Shown: positions 38,378-47,071 of the stretch, piece by piece | Layout of the letters: each line of letters begins with the position of its first letter | Numbering within the stretch: the stretch's first letter is position 1 | From: Pseudonocardia sp. N23 | GTDB lineage: Bacteria; Actinomycetota; Actinomycetes; Mycobacteriales; Pseudonocardiaceae | Direction: 5' to 3' | Length of the DNA: 64,000 nt | Assembly (NCBI RefSeq): GCF_002583555.1 | Contig: NZ_BEGX01000052.1 | Span: 509,149-573,148 of the forward strand | Notes under the pieces: generated by a model | What the model was told of the DNA's origin: nothing | Databases searched by the model: none | The model's input: only the letters and a program-made list of their open reading frames with translations | Position numbers and translations under genes: made by a program

Positions 38378-38661
38378 GCGGTGACGCGGATGCCGGTCGG
38401 CGCCGTGCCGCTCCAGGGCCGGGCGCTCACGAGCGGTGACTTCCGCGCGACATGGGCGGTGGAGCTCGCCGTGCACCACCTGGACGTCGGCCTCGGCACG
38501 CCCACCGCGGAGTCGATACGACTGGTCCGCAGCATGATCGAAGCGCCTGCCGCGCAACGGCTCCCGTCAGGCTGGAGCGACTGGACCTGCATACTGGTCG
38601 GGCGCGGGCCGACCACGACACCGCGCAGACGCGGAACCGCGGGCTGCCGGTCCTCGGTTGA
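38378..38661 (+). pseudogene. C-terminal remnant of a mycothiol-dependent maleylpyruvate isomerase-like protein
   Basis: The readable part is MPVGAVPLQGRALTSGDFRA, TWAVELAVHHLDVGLGTPTA and ESIRLVRSMIEAPAAQRLPS, like the end of DinB-fold (maleylpyruvate isomerase N-terminal family) proteins. The N-terminal metal-binding half is missing, and beyond about 38600 the expected tail (NRGLPVLG) is in another frame. Confidence 0.5.
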
Positions 38662-38673
38662 CCCGCCCCCCGG

Positions 38674-38987
38674 ATGGACGACGGACCATCTCTCGTCCGG
38701 GACGATGACCGAGAAGAACTGTGGCGCAGCCGTTGCGTCGACCTGTTCGCCTACCGGCTCCCCGCTGACGCCGTCGAGCCGTTCGGTGAGCCTGAGCCGC
38801 TTGCATTCGTCACCATGAAGGCCGTTCGCCCGCTGGGCCGCCGGAGAAGGTCGGCGACCTCCTGGCTCTCCACGAGGCCGACGGCATCCAGCTCCGCGTA
38901 CTGCCCCGCCTGGGCGCGTTCTGGGCAGCGGTCGTCGCATGCACGTTGGAGTTCGGCGCGATCCGACTCGGAAACGCGCAGGAGTAG
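38674..38987 (+). pseudogene. frameshifted hypothetical gene
   Basis: ATG opens DDREELWRSRCVDLFAYRLP and PEPLAFVTMKAVRP; near 38835 coding-like sequence moves to a second frame (EKVGDLLALHEADGIQLRVL, then FWAAVVACTLEFGAIRLGNA) and stops at 38985-38987. The two halves would make a protein of about 100 residues. Family not recognised. Confidence 0.4.
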
Positions 38988-39115
38988 CGACGCGGCCGAG
39001 CTCGTAGCTCGTGAGATGACGCCCTCCGACCATCAGGCCGAGGTAGCTGGTCCGTAAACGGTCCGTGAGTATCCATGATCACCGGTCACGAGCCGGACAC
39101 GACCGGACCACGCAA

Positions 39116-39157
39116 GAACGGCCCCTGAACCGCGTTTCCGCAGTTCAGGGGCCGTTC
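39116..39157 (-). terminator. terminator of tRNA-Tyr
   Basis: GAACGGCCCCTGAAC (39116-39130) and GTTCAGGGGCCGTTC (39143-39157) are perfect 15-bp arms with a 12-base loop, 11 bases beyond the 3' end of tRNA-Tyr. Confidence 0.85.
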
Positions 39158-39167
39158 TCACAGGGTG

Positions 39168-39249
39168 TGGCAGGTGAAGGATTCGAACCTTCGTAGGCTA
39201 AGCCGACGGATTTACAGTCCGCTCCCTTTGGCCACTCGGGCAACCTGCC
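39168..39249 (-). tRNA. tRNA-Tyr (GTA anticodon)
   Basis: An 82-nucleotide class II tRNA. Acceptor GGCAGGT/ACCTGCC, anticodon stem GCGGA/TCCGT around CTGTAAA (GTA), a long variable arm, T stem GAAGG/CCTTC around TTCGAAT, and discriminator A. CCA is not encoded. A strong terminator follows. It is divergent from yajQ, an arrangement also known in mycobacteria. Confidence 0.96.
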
Positions 39250-39328
39250 GGGGTGCGCTGGGCGCGGGGAGAAGGATACGACAGCCGATCTCGGGCCCAT
39301 GCAGGGGCCCGGCTCTAGGAGGACACGC

Positions 39329-39820
39329 ATGGCCGACCCGTCGTTCGACGTGGTGAGCAAGGTCGACCGGCAGGAGGTCGACAACGCCCTCAACCAGGCC
39401 GCGAAGGAACTGTCGCAGCGGTTCGACTTCCGCGGCACCGGAACCGGGATCTCCTGGTCCGGCGAGGAGGCGATCACGATCGAGTCGGAGACCGAGGAGC
39501 GGGCCAAGGCCGCGGTGGAGGTCTTCAAGGAGAAGCTGATCAAGCGCAACATCTCGTTGAAGGCGTTCGAGGTGGACGAGCCCGCCGTGTCGGGCAAGGT
39601 CTACAAGGTCAGCGGCAAGATCCTGCAGGGGATCGAGTCGGACAAGGCCAAGGAGATCAGCAAGGCCATCCGGGACGAGAAGTTCAAGGGTGTCCAGGCG
39701 CAGATCCAGGGCGACCAGCTGCGCGTCTCGGGTAAGAAGAAGGACGACCTGCAGGCCGTCATCGCGCTGCTGAAGGGCAAGGACTTCGGCATCGCGCTTC
39801 AGTTCACGAACTACCGCTGA
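39329..39820 (+). CDS. yajQ: YajQ-family nucleotide-binding protein
   Basis: 163 residues, full length. Start [20 protein letters not shown], the central [20 protein letters not shown] and the C-terminal [20 protein letters not shown] and [11 protein letters not shown] are hallmarks of YajQ. Some family members bind cyclic di-GMP; others may bind RNA. AGGAGG lies 6 bases before the ATG. No obvious operon partner. Confidence 0.95.
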   Translation: MADPSFDVVSKVDRQEVDNALNQAAKELSQRFDFRGTGTGISWSGEEAITIESETEERAKAAVEVFKEKLIKRNISLKAFEVDEPAVSGKVYKVSGKILQGIESDKAKEISKAIRDEKFKGVQAQIQGDQLRVSGKKKDDLQAVIALLKGKDFGIALQFTNYR

Positions 39821-39908
39821 GGTCGACGCGGCCGGCCGGCGATCGTGCCGGCCGGCCGTTCGCAACGCGCCGCCGTGATCACCGGGGCGCGCGGCACAGG
39901 CCGCCGCC

Positions 39909-40235
39909 GTGTGGATCGGGGTGGCGCACCACCTCGTCTGGGCCGTCGTGGTCTCCGCGACGGCGGACCATCGTGTGGTCGACCGGCAGTGATCGAGCTC
40001 GTCGAGCCCGGCGTGCCGGCCGCACCCGTGCACCACGACGGCGCCGATCTCGACGACGCCGCGCTCGCGGACATGACCACCCGGGGGCGGACGTCGGCGA
40101 CCCGGGCGACGGCCGGCGCCCTCGACGAGCTGGCCGCGGACCTGCCGGAGCCTGTGGTGTCGCTGTCGCTGCGCGGATGGCGCCCGGCTCCCCCACCGAT
40201 CTCGCCACGCTGCGCCGGGCGCCCTACGAAGCCCG
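39909..40235 (+). pseudogene. fragmented hypothetical gene in three frames
   Basis: The coding-like pieces are VWIGVAHHLVWAVVVSATAD (one frame), VIELVEPGVPAAPVHHDGAD and ALDELAADLPEPVVSLSLRG (second frame) and TDLATLRRAPYEARA (third). Joined, they resemble an actinobacterial protein of about 160 residues of unknown function. At least two frameshifts, and the C-terminus is lost. Between here and 40382 lies a GC-rich imperfect stem (around 40240-40280) and nothing else coding. Confidence 0.45.
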
Positions 40236-40381
40236 GGCCCGGGGAAACCCCGGGGGTGGGGCTGGCACCACCCCGGGAGTCGGGAGTTCCGCCCCGCGCG
40301 ATCGGGGGGTTTCACCAGCGATTTCGTTCGTCGTCGGCGGGAGCCTTGTCCTCGGAAGGCGTACGGCCCGAGGAGGACGAC

Positions 40382-40723
40382 ATGACCCGCACGACGACCC
40401 GCTGGATCGCGGTTCGCGCAGCGTTCCTCGTGGTGGCGACGTGCATCACGATGTACGTCGCGAACGAGGCGGTGGCGTTCGGGCACATGGTCACCCACAT
40501 CCGGAACCCGCACGCGCACTCCGCCGAGCACGTCCCCGGACACCAGCCGTCGACGCAGGTCGCGGTGTCGCGGCCCGACGAGCAGGACTGCCCGGCGTCG
40601 CTCGGGACCCTGCGCACCGGCGGCGACGTCCGGCACCCGGGTGGCGCCGACACGTGTGCGGCACCGCGGACGACCGAACCGGCGCAGCATGTGCCGGTGG
40701 TCGCGGCGGGCGTCGTCCCGTGA
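40382..40723 (+). CDS. hypothetical protein with N-terminal membrane segment
   Basis: 113 residues: MTRTTTRWIAVRAAFLVVAT followed by CITMYVANEAVAFGHMVTHI, a single hydrophobic segment at about 8-32, then a His-rich stretch (THIRNPHAHSAEHVPGHQ) and a tail with two cysteines (EQDCPASL and ADTCAAP). It is likely exported or membrane-anchored; the His-rich part may bind metal. AGGAGG lies 6 bases before the ATG. Family not recognised. Confidence 0.65.
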   Translation: MTRTTTRWIAVRAAFLVVATCITMYVANEAVAFGHMVTHIRNPHAHSAEHVPGHQPSTQVAVSRPDEQDCPASLGTLRTGGDVRHPGGADTCAAPRTTEPAQHVPVVAAGVVP

Positions 40724-40725
40724 CG

Positions 40726-41034
40726 TCAGGGCGGGGTGTTCGGCCGGAACAGTGAGCCGGGCTCGCCGTCGGAGGTCGCGGTCGCCTCGTCGGCGGTGGG
40801 CGTCGTCGGACCGGACGCGGCGGCCGGCTCCGCCGGGCCGGATGCAGCGCGCGGCCCCGTCGCGCCGGCCTCGGCGGAGGAGCGCCGCCGACGGTCCAGG
40901 ACGAGCAGCACCACCCCGGCGACGACACACACGACGGCGACGACCAGCCAGCCGGTGAGGGTCACCAGGCGTCCCGGCCGGGCGCCGCCACCCGCGAGGG
41001 GTGGCGGCGCATTGACCGTGGGAGCGGACGGCAC
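40726..41034 (-). CDS. hypothetical single-pass membrane protein
   Basis: 102 residues from a GTG start, with MPSAPTVNAPPPLAGG, one hydrophobic helix (LTGWLVVAVVCVVAGVVLLV, about 25-44), then basic residues (DRRRRSS) and an Ala/Pro/Thr-rich tail. The charge pattern suggests the tail is cytoplasmic. Convergent with the gene at 40382 (2 bases apart). No family recognised; the start is uncertain. Confidence 0.5.
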   Translation of the reverse strand: MPSAPTVNAPPPLAGGGARPGRLVTLTGWLVVAVVCVVAGVVLLVLDRRRRSSAEAGATGPRAASGPAEPAAASGPTTPTADEATATSDGEPGSLFRPNTPP

Positions 41035-41144
41035 ATGCTCGCAGCGTCGGGTGGGGTGAGGGGGGCCGTCAACCCGTAGCCACAGGTCATGGGCCGTCCG
41101 GCCGCATCCGCTGCCCCGAGCGGCCCTGCCGCCCGGAACGGGTT

Positions 41145-41966
41145 CTAGGTGGAGACCGCTGCTTCCTGCCGGCGGCACGCCCTCGCGTACGCGACCGGTG
41201 TCATGCCGATGGCCGCGGTGAAGTCACGGATGAAGTGCGACTGGTCGAAGTAGCCGAGCTCCGCGGCGACCTCGGCCCACGGCTTGTCGTGCTCCTCGGC
41301 GAGGCGGGCGGCGGCCTCGTGCAGCCGATAGCGGCGCAGCACCCATTTCGGGCTGACCCCGACGTAGCGGGAGAACAGCCGCTGCAGCCGGCGCGGCGGG
41401 ATGCCGAAGCGGGACACCACGTCGTCGACGCGGGTGATCGTGCGGTCGTGGAGCAGGTCGGCGACGATGCGCCCGACGAGCTCGACCTGGGGGTCGGGCT
41501 CGGGCAGCCGGGCCCGCAGGAAGTCCTCGACCTGCGTGATCAGCTCCTCGGCCGGCCCGGTCATCGACGCGGCGAGCGCCACGGCGGGCGGACCCCAGAG
41601 CTGCTCGGCGAGCATCCCGGAGTCGGTGAGGCCGGCGACCGACGACGCGAGGAAGGGCTGGAAGGCGCCCGGCCGGAACTTGGTGCCGAACACCCAGCCG
41701 ACACCGCGGTAGACGTAGGTGAACCGGCCCGTCCCGATCCCGGCGACGCTGAGCGTCCCGCCGTCGAGCACCACGTTGATGCACGGGTGCCCCAGCAGGG
41801 TGACCGACGCGGTGCGGTCCCCGGGCAGCTCCCAGGAGACGAGCCAGTGCCGCTCGACGAGGTGGGCGAGGTCGGCCGCGGGTGCGAACCGGTCGAGCGT
41901 GAAGTCGACATCGCGCACGCCGACCACGCCGTACTCGCTGGTGGTGGCGACGTCCCGGAGGTCCAC
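41145..41966 (-). CDS. AraC-family transcriptional regulator
   Basis: 273 residues. An N-terminal DUF6597-like ligand domain (FAPAADLAHLVERHWLVSWE; VFGTKFRPGAFQPFLASSVA) is followed by a C-terminal double helix-turn-helix (about 175-265: VSRFGIPPRRLQRLFSRYVG, then LGYFDQSHFIRDFTAAIGMT). The GTG at 41966 follows CATGCT by 6 bases, so a leaderless start is possible. It is divergent from a frameshifted VOC gene, which may be its former target. Confidence 0.92.
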   Translation of the reverse strand: MDLRDVATTSEYGVVGVRDVDFTLDRFAPAADLAHLVERHWLVSWELPGDRTASVTLLGHPCINVVLDGGTLSVAGIGTGRFTYVYRGVGWVFGTKFRPGAFQPFLASSVAGLTDSGMLAEQLWGPPAVALAASMTGPAEELITQVEDFLRARLPEPDPQVELVGRIVADLLHDRTITRVDDVVSRFGIPPRRLQRLFSRYVGVSPKWVLRRYRLHEAAARLAEEHDKPWAEVAAELGYFDQSHFIRDFTAAIGMTPVAYARACRRQEAAVST

Positions 41967-42058
41967 GTCGCCAGCATGGCCTACCCCGCCGACACTTTCC
42001 CGACGGGCCGCAGACGTGCGGACGGGATGTGGCCACGCGTCCCGGCAGGGTCGGTCGC

Positions 42059-42477
42059 ATGACGCAGACCACCACGCTCTCGGCCGTGCCCGGCTACCGC
42101 GACGCCCACCGCGCGATCGCCTGGCTGCGGGAGGCCCTCGCGATCGGGACGACCTCGATCGTCCCGGACGACGACGGCGGCATCGCGCACTCCGAGCACC
42201 GGGTCGGGATGTCGTCGTCATCGTGTTCACCGACCGTGAGGGATACGAGCGCCCGCAGCGCAGGGGCGACACCTGCGGCATCAGCCTGTACCTGGCCCTC
42301 GCCGACGACGCCGCGGTGGACGCGGCCCACGCGCGGGCGGTCGCGGCGGGCGGTGACGAGGTCTGGGCGGCGCTGACGTCGGAACGGGGCAACCATCGCA
42401 GCCGCGTCGTCGACCCCGGCGGTGTGGAGCGGACCTTCGGGACCCACCGGCCCGGCGAACCGGCCGACTCGGGCTGA
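42059..42477 (+). pseudogene. VOC/glyoxalase-family gene with a frameshift
   Basis: ATG opens TQTTTLSAVPGYRDAHRAIA, WLREALAIGTTSIVPDDDGG and HSEHRV; near 42205 the similarity moves to another frame, VVVIVFTDREGYERPQRRGD, GISLYLALADDAAVDAAHAR, RSRVVDPGGVERTFGTHRPG. One small insertion or deletion explains it, so a sequencing error is possible, but the first half is also shorter than usual. Confidence 0.65.
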
Positions 42478-42538
42478 GCTGGGGCATGCTCGGGGCCGCC
42501 GGTGTCCCGGCATCCCCGACGACGTGAGGTGATCGAGC

Positions 42539-43099
42539 ATGGAGCCGGCCGAGATCTACCGACGGGCCAGCGCGGAGTTCGCGGCGCGGGTGCACGAGGT
42601 CGGCGACCGGTGGGCCGCGCCGACGCCGTGCCCCGACTGGGATGTCCGCGGCCTCGTCAACCACCTGGTGAACGAGGAGCGCTGGACCCCCGAGCTGCTG
42701 GGCGGGGCGACGGTCGGGCAGGTCGGCGACCGGTTCGACGGCGACCTGCTGGGCGCCGATCCCGTTGCGACGCACGGTGAGGCCGCGGAGACGGCCCTGG
42801 CGGCGGTGCAGGCCGCCGATCCCGACCAGGTCGTGCATCTCTCCTTCGGTGACCGGCCGGCCCGCGAGTACCTGACGCAGCTCGCGGCCGACCATCTCGT
42901 GCACGCCTGGGACATGGCCCGCGCGCTCGGGACGGACGAGCGCCTCGACGAGGAGACGGTCGCGACCCTGCTCGACTGGTTCGACCGCGGCACCCGCGAC
43001 CTCTACCTGGAGATCGACGTGATCGGCCCGGTCGGCGGGACCGGCCCCACCGCAGGACCCCAGGAGCGCCTGCTGGCCCTGTTCGGCCGCACCCCCTGA
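42539..43099 (+). CDS. TIGR03086-type mycothiol-dependent metal-binding protein
   Basis: 186 residues of the DinB/maleylpyruvate isomerase N-terminal fold. The signature TPCPDWDVRGLVNHLVNEERW carries a metal-ligand histidine, and another ligand set is in LAADHLVHAWDMARALG. Members are thought to be mycothiol-dependent enzymes, mostly of unknown substrate. GAGGTG lies 10 bases before the ATG. Confidence 0.9.
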   Translation: MEPAEIYRRASAEFAARVHEVGDRWAAPTPCPDWDVRGLVNHLVNEERWTPELLGGATVGQVGDRFDGDLLGADPVATHGEAAETALAAVQAADPDQVVHLSFGDRPAREYLTQLAADHLVHAWDMARALGTDERLDEETVATLLDWFDRGTRDLYLEIDVIGPVGGTGPTAGPQERLLALFGRTP

Positions 43100-43165
43100 T
43101 ACCGCACCCCCACCCCGAACTCCCCCGCACCGCGCGCACGGCCCCGCCGCGCACCACGGCCCGCC

Positions 43166-43194
43166 TTGACAAATGTTATTGTCGGTGACACTTT
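43166..43194 (+). promoter_or_regulatory. promoter with overlapping palindrome upstream of the ArsR-type gene
   Basis: -35 TTGACA (43166-43171), 17-base spacer, -10 CACTTT (43189-43194), and the GTG start 7 bases later, so transcription probably starts at the start codon. GACAA (43168-43172) and TTGTC (43179-43183) form an inverted repeat over the -35, a fitting place for self-repression. Confidence 0.7.
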
Positions 43195-43200
43195 CGGGCG

Positions 43201-43806
43201 GTGCTCGACGTCGCCGTCATCGACGACCCCGCCGCCGCGGAGGTTGCTCTCGACCCCGTCCGGGCCCGGCTGCTGGCCGAGCTCACCGAACCCGGATCGG
43301 CCACGACGCTGGCCGCGAAGGTCGGGCTGACCAGGCAGAAGGTGAACTACCACCTCCGCGCGCTGGAGCAGCACGGTCTCGTCGAGCTCGTCGAGGAGCG
43401 GCGACGGGGGAACATGACCGAGCGTGTCCTGCGGGCCACCGCGGCGAGCTACGTCATCTCCCCCACCACGCTGCCCGCGCTGGCTCCCGACCCGGGCCGC
43501 GAGCCCGACCGGCTGTCGGCGCGGTGGCTGCTGGCCGTTGCTGCGCGGGTCGTGCGGGAGGTCGGCGCCCTGCTGTCCGGGGCGGCGACGGAGGGCAAGC
43601 CGGTCGCGACCTTCGCCGTCGACGGTGAGGTCCGGTTCGCCTCACCCGCCGCACGGGCCGCGTTCGCCGCAGAGCTCACCGAGGCCGTCACCACGCTCGT
43701 CGCCCGCTACCACGACGACTCCACCCCGACCGGCCGCACGCACCGCGTCGTGCTCGCCGTCCACCCGATCCCGCCCGCCCAGGAGGCGACCGATGCCCGC
43801 CGATGA
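43201..43806 (+). CDS. ArsR-family winged-helix regulator
   Basis: 201 residues. The winged helix is about 10-95 (LLAELTEPGSATTLAAKVGL, then TRQKVNYHLRALEQHGLVEL), with no metal-binding cysteines. The C-terminal half (about 100-200) is an SRPBCC-associated helical domain. ArsR-SRPBCC pairs are common; the regulator represses its own operon. The stop lies 14 bases inside the next gene. Confidence 0.9.
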   Translation: MLDVAVIDDPAAAEVALDPVRARLLAELTEPGSATTLAAKVGLTRQKVNYHLRALEQHGLVELVEERRRGNMTERVLRATAASYVISPTTLPALAPDPGREPDRLSARWLLAVAARVVREVGALLSGAATEGKPVATFAVDGEVRFASPAARAAFAAELTEAVTTLVARYHDDSTPTGRTHRVVLAVHPIPPAQEATDARR

Positions 43807-44578
43807 CCGCGCGAAGAGGGAGCTCCGCAGGGAGATCGAGCTCGACGCCACCCCCGAGCAGGTGTGGGAGGCGATCGCGACGGGCCCCGGGATCGCCACC
43901 TGGTTCGTGCCGCACCGCGTCGAGGAACGCGAGGGCGGCACGATGTCGGCCGACTTCGGCGGCGGCTTCGCCGACACCGGCCGGGTCACTGCCTGGGAGC
44001 CGTTGCGCCGCTTCGCCTCCGGGACGGCAGAGCCGCCGGCGGACGGCAGGCCCGACTACGCCTGCGAGTTCCTCGTCGAGACCCGCGACGGCGGCGGCAC
44101 GGTGCTGCGGTTCGTCCAGAGCGGGTTCCTCGACGGCGCCGACTGGGACGGCGAGTACGGCAGCTTCGACGCCGGCTGGGCGCTGTTCCTGTTCAACCTG
44201 CAGCAGTACCTGGCGCACTTCGCGGGCCTGCCCGTCGCCAACGTCGTCACGATGGCGTGGGCCGACGGCGGAGCGTCGACACTGTGGCCCGTGTTGCGCA
44301 CGGGGCTCGGCCTCGACGGGCCGCCGGCCGTCGGCGACACGATCACGCTGAGCCCCGAGGGGATCGTGCCGATCACGGGGATCGTCGACGTCTCGACCGA
44401 CGAGTTCCTCGGCGTCCGCTCCGCGCGCGGGCTGCACCGGATCGGCGCGGAGGGGGAGTCGGGGTGCGGCGTCAGCGCGTACCACTACGTCTACGGCGAC
44501 CCGGCCCCCGACGTGGAGGCGCTCACGGAGGCGTGGCAGGCCTGGCTGGAGTGGACGGTGCCGCTCGGGACGGGCTGA
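43793..44578 (+). CDS. SRPBCC/AHSA1-family protein
   Basis: 261 residues. The AHSA1-type SRPBCC fold is at about 15-150 (EIELDATPEQVWEAIATGPG; CEFLVETRDGGGTVLRFVQS; FNLQQYLAHFAG). The longer C-terminal part (about 165-261) looks like a second, related domain. These cavities bind hydrophobic ligands; the substrate is unknown. It overlaps the ArsR-type gene and is probably controlled by it. AGGAGGC lies just upstream of the ATG. Confidence 0.9.
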   Translation: MPADDRAKRELRREIELDATPEQVWEAIATGPGIATWFVPHRVEEREGGTMSADFGGGFADTGRVTAWEPLRRFASGTAEPPADGRPDYACEFLVETRDGGGTVLRFVQSGFLDGADWDGEYGSFDAGWALFLFNLQQYLAHFAGLPVANVVTMAWADGGASTLWPVLRTGLGLDGPPAVGDTITLSPEGIVPITGIVDVSTDEFLGVRSARGLHRIGAEGESGCGVSAYHYVYGDPAPDVEALTEAWQAWLEWTVPLGTG

Positions 44579-44671
44579 CCCGGCCGCAGCCTCCGGGTCG
44601 TCGTCGGGCCGTACGTCAGCGCCGAGGTTGCGCTCGGGTGCGCCCTGCCGGCCGGCCGCGCCGGCCGCCGC

Positions 44672-45532
44672 TCAGCCGCGGCGGGCCATCTCCTCCAGCC
44701 GGCGGATGCGGTCCTCGATCGGCGGGTGCGTCGAGAACATCCGGGCCATGTGCTCACCGGCCCGGAAGGGGCTGGCGATCATCAGGTGCGACTGCGAGAC
44801 CAGCTGCGGGTCGGGCGGGAGCGGGGCGAGCTGGGTGCCGCGCTCCAGCTTGCGCAGGGCCGACGCCAGCGCCAGCGGGTCGCCGGTCAGCTCGGCACCG
44901 GAGGCGTCGGCCTGGTACTCGCGGCCCCGGCTCACCGCCATCTGCACGACGGCGGCGGCGATCGGCCCGAGCAGGGCCAGCAGGACGGTCGTGAGGACGC
45001 CGGGGCGGTCCTCGTCGCCACCGCCGACGAGGCCGGCGAACATCGCCATGTTGGCCAGGAAGCTCACCATCGACGCCAGTGCCCCGGCGACGCAGGAGAT
45101 CAGGATGTCGCGGTTGTGGACGTGGCTGAGCTCGTGTCCGAGGACGGCCCGCAGCTCGCGTTCGTCGAGCAGCTCGAGCAGGCCCGTCGTGGCGCAGACG
45201 GCGGCGTGGCGGGGGCTGCGGCCCGTCGCGAAGGCGTTGGGGGCGCTGGTGGGGCTGATGTAGAGCTGCGGCATGGGCTGGCGGGCGGCGCGGCTGAGCT
45301 CACGCACGATCCGGTACATCGCGGGCGCCTCGGGCTCGGTGACGGGCCGGGCGTGCATGGCGCGCAACGACATCTTCGCCGAGTTGAAGTAGGCGTAGGC
45401 GTTGATCCCGAGTGCGACGAGCACGGCGACGACGAGACCGGCGCGGCCGAACAGCGACCCGACGAGCACGACGATCGCGCTCATCGCGCCGAGCAGCAGC
45501 GCGGTCTTCAGCCCGTTCATGTGCCTGTGCAC
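44672..45532 (-). CDS. htpX: M48-family membrane metalloprotease HtpX
   Basis: 286 residues. Two N-terminal membrane helices ([37 protein letters not shown]), zinc motif HELSH in [13 protein letters not shown] with a third ligand in [15 protein letters not shown], and two further hydrophobic segments. It degrades misfolded membrane proteins. The GTG at 45532 ([10 protein letters not shown]) was preferred because AAGGACGGAA precedes it; a GTG 9 codons upstream (45559) is possible. Confidence 0.93.
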   Translation of the reverse strand: MHRHMNGLKTALLLGAMSAIVVLVGSLFGRAGLVVAVLVALGINAYAYFNSAKMSLRAMHARPVTEPEAPAMYRIVRELSRAARQPMPQLYISPTSAPNAFATGRSPRHAAVCATTGLLELLDERELRAVLGHELSHVHNRDILISCVAGALASMVSFLANMAMFAGLVGGGDEDRPGVLTTVLLALLGPIAAAVVQMAVSRGREYQADASGAELTGDPLALASALRKLERGTQLAPLPPDPQLVSQSHLMIASPFRAGEHMARMFSTHPPIEDRIRRLEEMARRG

Positions 45533-45610
45533 GGGAGTTCCGTCCTTCCACTGGGTCACCGTGGGCCCCGCAGGATGAACGGCCGGGACGTGCCGGGCGT
45601 TCCGCGACGG

Positions 45611-46159
45611 TCAGGGACCCACCTCACGCCGGCCGGTCTCGGACCGGGCGGCGACGACCTCCTGGCGGCGTCCGGCCTCGAAGTGCTTCCGCGGCACGAC
45701 GAGGAACAGCCCCTCGCCCTCGGCGGCCAGCGGTCCGTCGGGGGCGTCGAGCCTGCCCTCGCAGGTGAGCCGGAGCTTGCGGCCTTCGCGGGACTCGACG
45801 CGCGAGCGCATGTACAGAACGGTGCCGACGGGGATGGGCTTGCGGTACTGCGTCGTCAGCGAGGCGGTGACGGCAGGCTCCTGGAAGAAGCTCTGCAGCG
45901 CACCCATCATCTCGTCGAACGCGGCCGCGACGATGCCGCCGTGCGCGAGGCCGGGGGCGCCCTGGTGGGCGTCGGTGATCTCGAAGGCGCAGGTGAGACT
46001 GAGGTCCTCGGCGGCGACGATGTCGAGGCGCAGCCCGTCGACACTGTGCCCGCACGCGAAGCAGTACTCGTGGTGTTCGCCGAGGTGCCGGCCGGGCACG
46101 GGGGCGTCGGGATGCGCGACGGGACGCGCGGCGGGAGTGGTGATGGTCGCTTCGGGCAC
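45611..46159 (-). CDS. PaaI-family hot-dog thioesterase
   Basis: 182 residues. The CFACG-type motif HEYCFACGHSVDGLRLDI is followed by the hot-dog signature PGLAHGGIVAAAFDEMMGAL and TASLTTQYRKPIPVGT. It hydrolyses an acyl-CoA of unknown chain. The GTG start at 46159 lies 33 bases from the divergent enoyl-CoA hydratase start, so the two may be co-regulated in acyl-CoA turnover. Confidence 0.9.
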   Translation of the reverse strand: MPEATITTPAARPVAHPDAPVPGRHLGEHHEYCFACGHSVDGLRLDIVAAEDLSLTCAFEITDAHQGAPGLAHGGIVAAAFDEMMGALQSFFQEPAVTASLTTQYRKPIPVGTVLYMRSRVESREGRKLRLTCEGRLDAPDGPLAAEGEGLFLVVPRKHFEAGRRQEVVAARSETGRREVGP

Positions 46160-46192
46160 GGCCGACGGTAACCCGCGGGGCAGGATGGCGGC

Positions 46193-46960
46193 ATGAGCGA
46201 CGATGCCCATGCCGAGGTCCGCACCGAGATCACCGACCGCGTGGCGGTGCTGACACTGTCCAACCCGCAGCGGCGCAACGCCCTCAACCTGGACCTCTCC
46301 CGGAAACTGGGCGAGGCGGTGCGGGCCGCGGCGGCCGACGACGGCGTCGGTGCGATCGTCGTCACCGGTGAGGCTCCGGCGTTCTGCGCGGGCGGTGACC
46401 TGGCCGAGCTCGCCGAGGCAGACCACGCCGTGCTGCGCGAGGTGTACTCGGGTTTCCTGGCGGTCGCGGACTGCCCGCTGCCGACGCTGGCCGCGGTGAA
46501 CGGCGCGGCCGTCGGCGCGGGGCTGAACCTGGCGCTGGCGTGCGACGTGCGGCTTGCCGGGCCGCGAGCCCGTTTCGACACCCGGTTCGCCCAGCTGGGC
46601 CTGCACCCGGGCGGCGGCTACACATGGATGGCGCAGCGGGCGCTGGGCGCGCAGGGGGCGGCGGCGATGACGCTGTTCTGCGAGGTGCTCGACGCGGCCG
46701 AGGCGGAGCGGGTCGGGCTGGTCTGGCGGGCCTACGACTCCGACGAGGCGCTGCTCGCGGGGGCCCTGGAGCTGGCCGGCCGGGCGGCGGCGGCGGACCG
46801 GGGCCTGATCGCGACGACGAAGTCGACGCTGCGCGTCACGGCCGACCTGACGCACGCGCAGGCGACCGAGGTCGAGGTCCGGGCGCAGGCCGTGACCGTG
46901 AATTCGGACGACTTCCGCGAACGCCTCGAAGCGCTCCGCTCGAAGATCAGCAGTCGTTAG
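46193..46960 (+). CDS. enoyl-CoA hydratase/isomerase family protein
   Basis: 255 residues of the crotonase fold. The oxyanion-hole segments are APAFCAGGDLAELAEAD (about 61-77) and VNGAAVGAGLNLALACDVRL (about 102-121). In the second catalytic region, FAQLGLHPGGGYTWMAQRAL, the expected Glu is replaced (GLHPGGG rather than GL.PE.G), so it may catalyse another crotonase reaction. Divergent from the thioesterase. Confidence 0.9.
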   Translation: MSDDAHAEVRTEITDRVAVLTLSNPQRRNALNLDLSRKLGEAVRAAAADDGVGAIVVTGEAPAFCAGGDLAELAEADHAVLREVYSGFLAVADCPLPTLAAVNGAAVGAGLNLALACDVRLAGPRARFDTRFAQLGLHPGGGYTWMAQRALGAQGAAAMTLFCEVLDAAEAERVGLVWRAYDSDEALLAGALELAGRAAAADRGLIATTKSTLRVTADLTHAQATEVEVRAQAVTVNSDDFRERLEALRSKISSR

Positions 46961-47071
46961 CACGTCGACACGTCTGTGACCTCCCCCCGCTGGGGGGGAC
47001 ATCGGGGGAGAAGCGGGTTAACCTCGGGTGACCGATCACACGGTTCCCCGAACCCCGAGGACTGACCTCGC

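Noticed and set aside
40240..40290. GC-rich imperfect stem as a riboswitch or RNA gene
   Set aside because: Only a simple CCCGGGG/CCCCGGG-type pairing with a bulge; no conserved aptamer features.
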